Assembly: GCF_048771995.1 (NCBI RefSeq) | Contig: NC_133024.1 | Location: forward strand, 115,527,001 to 115,591,000 | Origin: Taeniopygia guttata | Taxonomy: Eukaryota; Chordata; Aves; Passeriformes; Estrildidae | Direction: 5' to 3' | DNA: 64,000 bases | Shown: piece by piece, positions 63,001 to 64,000 of the stretch | Layout: the number at the start of each line of letters is the position of its first letter | Numbering within the stretch: the stretch's first letter is position 1 | Made by a program: the position numbers and the translations under genes | Notes under the pieces: model-generated | Database searches by the model: none | Seen by the model: the letters and a program-made list of their open reading frames with translations, nothing else | Told to the model about the DNA's origin: nothing

Positions 63001-63977
63001 CAGGATAGCATGGGACAGCTCAGTGCCAAGTCAGGGCAGGAAAGGAGTCTGAGGGGCCAGGGATCCTCTCCCAGGGATCCAGGGAGAGGGCTCAGTGTTG
63101 GGACAGGGCCCAAGGGGCCATGGGGATGGTGGGGTGAGGCTCAACACCAAGCTGGGAGGTGGAGGGGCTCTGAGGGGCCGCAGTGGCGTACCCCTGGCCC
63201 GGGAGGGAGGCTCCTCGTCCCGGTCACGGGGCGGCAGGGGGCTCTCGGGCTGGCAGCAGCGCGGGATGAGGGACAGGAACTTGGCCGCTGTCTTCCCATA
63301 GATGTCCAGGTCCCGCACTGCCCGCTTCTGGCTCAGCATCACATGGCTGCAGGGCAGCAGATACCTGCGGGCAGGGTGGCACAGGGCAGCTGCAGGGGAC
63401 ACATGGGGACAGGGGCCTCCACAGGACCCCAGCCCCTTCACACGGGGGCAAATGATGTGGCTGCCTCACATCCACATGCCCACCTGGGAGCAATGCCCCA
63501 GGCCCATCCCGGAGGAGCCCTCAGAGTGGGCCAGCAGCAGGTGACCCCAGCCCCCTCACCTGAGCACCAGCTGCAGCATCACATCCTCGCAGTTGAGGCT
63601 GAGCAGGGTCCGGAAGAGGCTCAGGGACACCATGCACAGCTGGGGACAGGGCAGGGCGTCAGAGGGGCAGCAGAGCGGGCAGGGACAGTGCCACCCACCC
63701 CACGGCAGGACAGGGGAAGGGGATGGGGACGGGACAAGGATGGGGACACTGGGGATGGGATAAAGATGAGGACGGGGATGCTGGGGGGCCGCGGGGACCC
63801 CAGGCTCACCCGGGAGTTGCTGTTGATGCGGCCCACCAGCGTGTCCAGGATGGTGGTGTTGTCGTGCCGGTGCAGCAGCACGAAGCGCAGGAAGGTTTTC
63901 AGCAGCGCCGTCTCGCTGACGCTGCGTAGGAACAGGTCCAGGTACGCTGTGCTCGCAATCATCTCCTCCACCGAGGT
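60064..63977 (-). CDS. FHIP1B: FHF complex subunit FHIP1B, 3' part (seven exons)
   Basis: FHIP1B, with AKTIP (FTS) and Hook proteins, forms the FHF complex that links dynein to Rab5-positive early endosomes. Coding exons in transcript order: 63977-63810, 63639-63560, 63364-63192, 62488-61535, 61465-61287, 61042-60880, 60335-60064, all GT-AG with matching phases; 662 residues plus stop. The N-terminal third lies beyond the right edge. It opens TSVEEMIASTAYLDLFLRS, a signature of the FHIP (RAI16-like) helical domain, with RHDNTTILDTLVGRI, CEDVMLQLVLRYLLPCSHVM and KFLSLIPRCC. The 318-residue linker coded by the 954-base exon is rich in Pro, Gly and Glu, with islands shared with human (STPSRLSFFMRQ, NYLEYLRDAR, CRVWSAPYDGE). 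The C-terminal part (LENMPHNSLYVNFLLTGLVA, LLNTNMVFQPSVKSLLQVLG, KPSLGELLLRHA, NAVYCAVIFSEFLKELAAIA) is strongly conserved. No break seen. Confidence 0.96.
60395..60760. repeat. Imperfect minisatellite (CCCAGTGCAGCCCCAGATCC)n in the last FHIP1B intron
   Basis: Units of about 12 and 20 bases (CCCAGATCCCAGTGCAGCCC) recur roughly 20 times in the intron between the last two exons, starting about 60 bases from the last-exon acceptor. Confidence 0.9.
62489..63191. other. FHIP1B intron, no separate gene
   Basis: The longest complete FHIP1B intron in view. It carries many degenerate GGGACAGGGCC/GGATGG-type words but no clear tandem array, and no RNA gene was recognised. Confidence 0.5.
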
Positions 63978-64000
63978 CTGCAGCAGGGGCACATGCAGCT

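Overview
This is bird DNA, most likely from a passerine. It holds many copies of CR1, the dominant avian LINE, in several subfamilies and both orientations. It also has retroviral LTR remnants of the kind common in songbirds, intron-containing vertebrate genes, and very high GC with dense minisatellites. That combination suits a small GC-rich microchromosome. Only four genes, one pseudogene and two intronic snoRNAs can be supported. Nearly all other long open frames are products of GC-rich tandem repeats or CR1.

Layout. 1-11.5 kb: no recognisable gene; a 2 kb block of tandem repeats around a small CpG-rich segment (2.2-4.3 kb), several CR1 pieces and LTR-like remnants. 11.56-15.06 kb: a complete plus-strand folate receptor gene (four coding exons, poly(A) signal), with a pyrimidine-rich minisatellite abutting its start codon and repeats in its introns. 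15-30.6 kb: CR1, LTR pieces and large minisatellites (17 bp at 20.7 kb, about 20 bp at 25.5 kb, an AT-rich 26 bp array at 27.9 kb). 30.9-31.65 kb: a broken class I olfactory receptor, minus strand. 33.3-34.5 kb: a CpG island without a recognised gene. 36.7-37.1 kb and 21.4-21.8 kb: two copies of one LTR-like element. 41 kb: another LTR. 44.4-45.4 kb: an intact class I (OR52-like) olfactory receptor, minus strand. 46-55 kb: repeats and unassigned sequence. 55.69-57.73 kb: the complete ribosomal protein gene RPS11, minus strand, with a 5' TOP start, a CRE/ETS promoter motif and two SNORD35-like box C/D snoRNAs in adjacent introns. 59.76-64 kb: the last seven coding exons of FHIP1B, minus strand, running off the right edge.

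How the genes relate. They are not an operon or a pathway. RPS11 and its snoRNAs form one ribosome-biogenesis unit: one transcript gives a 40S protein and guides for 28S rRNA methylation. The two olfactory receptor loci are probably old tandem duplicates. The folate receptor (GPI-anchored folate uptake) and FHIP1B (dynein-adaptor complex on early endosomes) are independent. Human counterparts lie on 11q13 (FOLR), 11p15 (OR52, FHIP1B) and 19q13 (RPS11), so this bird segment joins neighbourhoods that are separate in human.

No convincing undescribed biological system was found. The best leads are the duplicated SNORD35, a VNTR inside CR1 that differs in copy number among insertions, a minisatellite fused to a truncated LTR, and an orphan CpG island. 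Repeat boundaries are estimates by eye, usually good to about 10-30 bases.
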